DNA from: Actinomycetes bacterium
GTDB taxonomy: Bacteria > Actinomycetota > Actinomycetes > Mycobacteriales > Mycobacteriaceae
Direction: 5' to 3'
Length of the DNA stretch: 7,568 nt
Assembly: GCA_023416315.1 (NCBI GenBank)
Contig: JAEZIA010000431.1
Span: 1 to 7,568 of the forward strand
Shown one piece after another: positions 6,001-7,568 of this stretch (position 1 is the first letter of the stretch; every line of letters begins with the position of its first letter). A program made the position numbers and the translations under genes. The notes under the pieces are model-generated. The model was not told the DNA's origin. It worked only from the letters and a program-made list of their open reading frames with translations, and ran no database searches.

Positions 6001-6765
6001 TCAGGCCTCTGTCGCCAGCGGGGAGGTCGCGACTTCCGTGCCGTCGGCCAGTTCGGTGATCTCGAAATCGGCGAACACGGCCGGCGCCACTTCAGCGAGT
6101 TGCCGCAGGCAGGCGATCGCCAGCCGCCGGATCTCGGTATCCGCGTGTTCGCTGGCCCGCATCGCGATGAAATGCCGCCACGCCCGGTAATTGCCACTGA
6201 CCACGATGCGGGTCTCGGTGTCGTTGGGCAGCACCGCGCGGGCCGCCTGCCTCGCTTGTTTGCGGCGCAGCACAGCTCTGTTCTCACCGGGCTCACCCGC
6301 CATGAACTTCGCCTCCAGCCGGCTCAGCAGCTCCAGGTAGGCCGCGCGGCTGGCGTCGGCGGCCTCCAGCAGGATCTTCTGCAGCTCCGGGTCGTCCTCC
6401 AGCCCCGGCGGCACCACCACCTGGGCGTCGTTCTCCGGCACATAACGCTGCGAGAGCTGCGAGTAAGAGAAGTGCCGATGCCGGATCAGCTCGTGGGTGC
6501 AGGACCGGGAGACGCCGGTGATGTAGAAGGTCACCGAGGCGTGTTCGAGCACCGAGAAGTGGCCGACGTCGATGATGTGCTTGAGATACGACGCGTTGGT
6601 CGCGGTCCGTGGGTTCGGCTTGGACCAGCTCTGGTAACAGGCCCGGCCGGCGAACTCGACGAGCGCCTGGCCGCCGTCGGCGTCGGTCTCCCACGGCACG
6701 TCGGCGGGCGCCAGGAACTCCGTCTTGGCGATCAGCTGCACACGCAGCGGCGCGGTCTCGGCCAC
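6001..6765 (-). CDS. thyX: Flavin-dependent thymidylate synthase (ThyX)
   Basis: This 254-residue FAD-dependent enzyme makes dTMP from dUMP using methylenetetrahydrofolate as carbon donor and NADPH as reductant. The diagnostic ThyX motif RHR-x7-S is present: RHR at 95-97 and Ser105, within RHRHFSYSQLS, followed by QRYVPE (106-111). The dUMP-contacting segment HFIAMRASEHAD (198-209) includes Arg203, and CYQSWSKPNP is at 43-52. The protein follows M. tuberculosis ThyX (250 residues as I recall) almost throughout, with about four extra residues near MAGEPGENRA (155-164). The start is GTG 6765, preserving the MAETAPLRVQLIAKT N-terminus. No Shine-Dalgarno site is evident, consistent with a leaderless transcript from the hexamer at 6777-6772. 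It is the first gene of the thyX-dapA-rnj group. Confidence 0.97.
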   Translation of the reverse strand: MAETAPLRVQLIAKTEFLAPADVPWETDADGGQALVEFAGRACYQSWSKPNPRTATNASYLKHIIDVGHFSVLEHASVTFYITGVSRSCTHELIRHRHFSYSQLSQRYVPENDAQVVVPPGLEDDPELQKILLEAADASRAAYLELLSRLEAKFMAGEPGENRAVLRRKQARQAARAVLPNDTETRIVVSGNYRAWRHFIAMRASEHADTEIRRLAIACLRQLAEVAPAVFADFEITELADGTEVATSPLATEA

Positions 6766-6771
6766 CGGCTC

Positions 6772-6777
6772 ACCTTA
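6772..6777 (-). promoter_or_regulatory. Predicted -10 hexamer (TAAGGT) giving a leaderless thyX transcript
   Basis: Minus-strand TAAGGT fits TANNNT and is followed by exactly six bases (GAGCCG) before the thyX GTG. If the hexamer occupies -12 to -7, the G of GTG is +1, the usual geometry of mycobacterial leaderless promoters. A weak -35-like TTGCCC lies 20 bases upstream of the hexamer. Promoter activity is inferred from spacing and the lack of a ribosome binding site. Confidence 0.5.
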
Positions 6778-6806
6778 GCGCCCGCCGGCCTGGCCACGGG
6801 CAAACG

Positions 6807-6816
6807 CCAGCGCTGG
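6807..6816. repeat. Perfect 10-base palindrome CCAGCGCTGG in the metI-thyX intergenic region
   Basis: The 131-base gap 6766-6896 holds the proposed thyX promoter, this palindrome and a looser stem (GCCCG 6780-6784 with CGGGC 6797-6801). The palindrome sits 31-40 bases upstream of the proposed -10, a reasonable place for an operator, but no regulator is suggested by the window. GC-rich palindromes of this size are common by chance. No T-tract terminator is seen after metI. Confidence 0.25.
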
Positions 6817-6896
6817 GCGCGACATCGACACCATGGCTGCTGATCGGCCCAAATCGCAACCGTTGTGCAGATCTCGACGCCGCGCGCCGGCGGCCG

Positions 6897-7568
6897 TCAC
6901 GCAGTGATGCTTCCCTTCAGCCGTGCATGCGGGGTGGTTAGCCGAACCAGCGCGTCGCCGATGAGCTGAACGGCGGCGACAGTGACGACCAGGATCACGA
7001 TGGTGGCGAGCATGACGCCCTGGTCGAACCGCTGATAGCCGTAAGTCACTGCGACATAGCCGATTCCGCCCGCGCCGATGGTTCCGGCGATAGCCGAATA
7101 TTCGATCATCGCGATGACGTTGATGGTGAGACCACCGAGGATGGACGGGATCGCCTCATTGAGCTGGGCGGTGCGGATGATCTGCAGTCGCGACCCACCG
7201 GCGGCGCGGGCGACCTTGACGACCGATGGCGGCACCGAGCGCAGCGAGTTCTCGACGATGCGGGTGAAGAAAGCGATGCCGGCCAGCGACATCGGCACCA
7301 CCGCGGCCGCGATGCCGATGTTGGTGCCGGTGATGAAGCGGGTGAACGGCATGATGGCGGCCATCAGGATCAGAAACGGCAACGATCGGCCCACACTGAT
7401 GACCCAGCTCAACACCGTGTGCAGCGTTGGGTTTTCGAACAGCCCGCCGGGGGCCAGATTGTGAATGAGTGCTCCCAGCGGCACCCCGACGAGAACGACG
7501 ATCGTCATCACGATGCCGACCATGGTCATGGTGTCCAGCAGGGCGGGAAGCAGCAGGCTGGGCAGTTC
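6897..7568 (-). CDS. metI: MetI-like ABC transporter permease (methionine importer family), 5' end outside window
   Basis: At least 223 residues are visible, and the frame stays open through the right edge. Upstream of the internal ATG at 7529 it continues as ELPSLLLPALLDT, which aligns with the segment before TM1 in MetI (…ETLAMT), so the true start is probably beyond the window. The product is an inner-membrane permease with about five hydrophobic segments. It shows the MetI-type IMPFTRFITGTNIG stretch, the EAA-loop equivalent VARAAGGSRLQIIRTAQLNEAIP (ATPase contact) and a conserved IGAGGIGYVAVTYGYQRFD near the C-terminus. With a MetN-type ATPase and a MetQ-type lipoprotein it would import methionine or a related compound; those genes would lie to the right. 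LNEA replaces the more usual LPEA of the EAA loop. Third codon positions seem somewhat less GC-rich than in rnj (for example TAT, GGA, GCT, ACT near 7020-7110), a hint of different history. The exact substrate is uncertain. Confidence 0.8.
   Translation of the reverse strand, partial: ELPSLLLPALLDTMTMVGIVMTIVVLVGVPLGALIHNLAPGGLFENPTLHTVLSWVISVGRSLPFLILMAAIMPFTRFITGTNIGIAAAVVPMSLAGIAFFTRIVENSLRSVPPSVVKVARAAGGSRLQIIRTAQLNEAIPSILGGLTINVIAMIEYSAIAGTIGAGGIGYVAVTYGYQRFDQGVMLATIVILVVTVAAVQLIGDALVRLTTPHARLKGSITA

Noticed and set aside
5857..6843. Plus-strand open frame of 328 codons opposite dapA and thyX
   Set aside because: It is antisense to two well-identified enzymes, is Arg/Gly/His-rich and has no motif.
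6879..6895. GC-rich inverted repeat just after the metI stop as a terminator
   Set aside because: The pairing is only alternating CG/GC with no defined stem-loop and no following T-tract on the minus strand.
7529..7568. ATG 7529 as the true metI start
   Set aside because: The frame continues to the window edge with a hydrophobic segment that aligns with the N-terminal region of MetI, so the gene is truncated by the window rather than starting there.

Overview
The window looks like chromosomal DNA of a mycobacterium, probably an environmental Mycolicibacterium-type species. The GC content is high, GTG starts are common, and the minus strand carries thyX-dapA-rnj in the order I know from Mycobacterium tuberculosis (Rv2754c-Rv2753c-Rv2752c). 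The translated products closely resemble my recollection of the M. tuberculosis proteins. A mycofactocin-type short-chain dehydrogenase beyond rnj matches the position I recall for Rv2750. Taxonomy is inferred from gene order and remembered sequences; no search was run.

The left half (1-3390, plus strand) is one compact run of genes: the last 26 codons of an unrecognised gene, a mycofactocin-coupled SDR, a small zinc-ribbon protein of the dimethylamine monooxygenase subunit DmmA family, an FNR-type reductase with a C-terminal [2Fe-2S] domain, and a DUF3445 protein (alpha subunit of heme-dependent oxidative N-demethylase, HODM). The last three overlap by 4 bases each (ATGA, GTGA) and look like one multisubunit enzyme. 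It would take electrons from NAD(P)H through flavin and [2Fe-2S] to a PAS-type heme subunit that demethylates a secondary amine, such as dimethylamine, releasing formaldehyde. No folate-binding (GcvT-like) subunit is visible in the window.

The right half (3387-7568, minus strand) is housekeeping. It holds RNase J (RNA processing and decay), DapA (lysine/diaminopimelate synthesis), ThyX (flavin-dependent thymidylate synthase) and the 3' part of a MetI-like ABC importer permease that runs off the right edge. The two halves converge with their stop codons overlapping in the tetranucleotide CTAG, leaving no room for an intergenic terminator. thyX and possibly dapA have TANNNT -10 hexamers placed as for leaderless mycobacterial transcripts. 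A strong inverted repeat lies just inside the rnj coding start.

No rRNA, tRNA, CRISPR, insertion sequence or phage feature was seen. The only gene-free stretch above 100 bases is 6766-6896.
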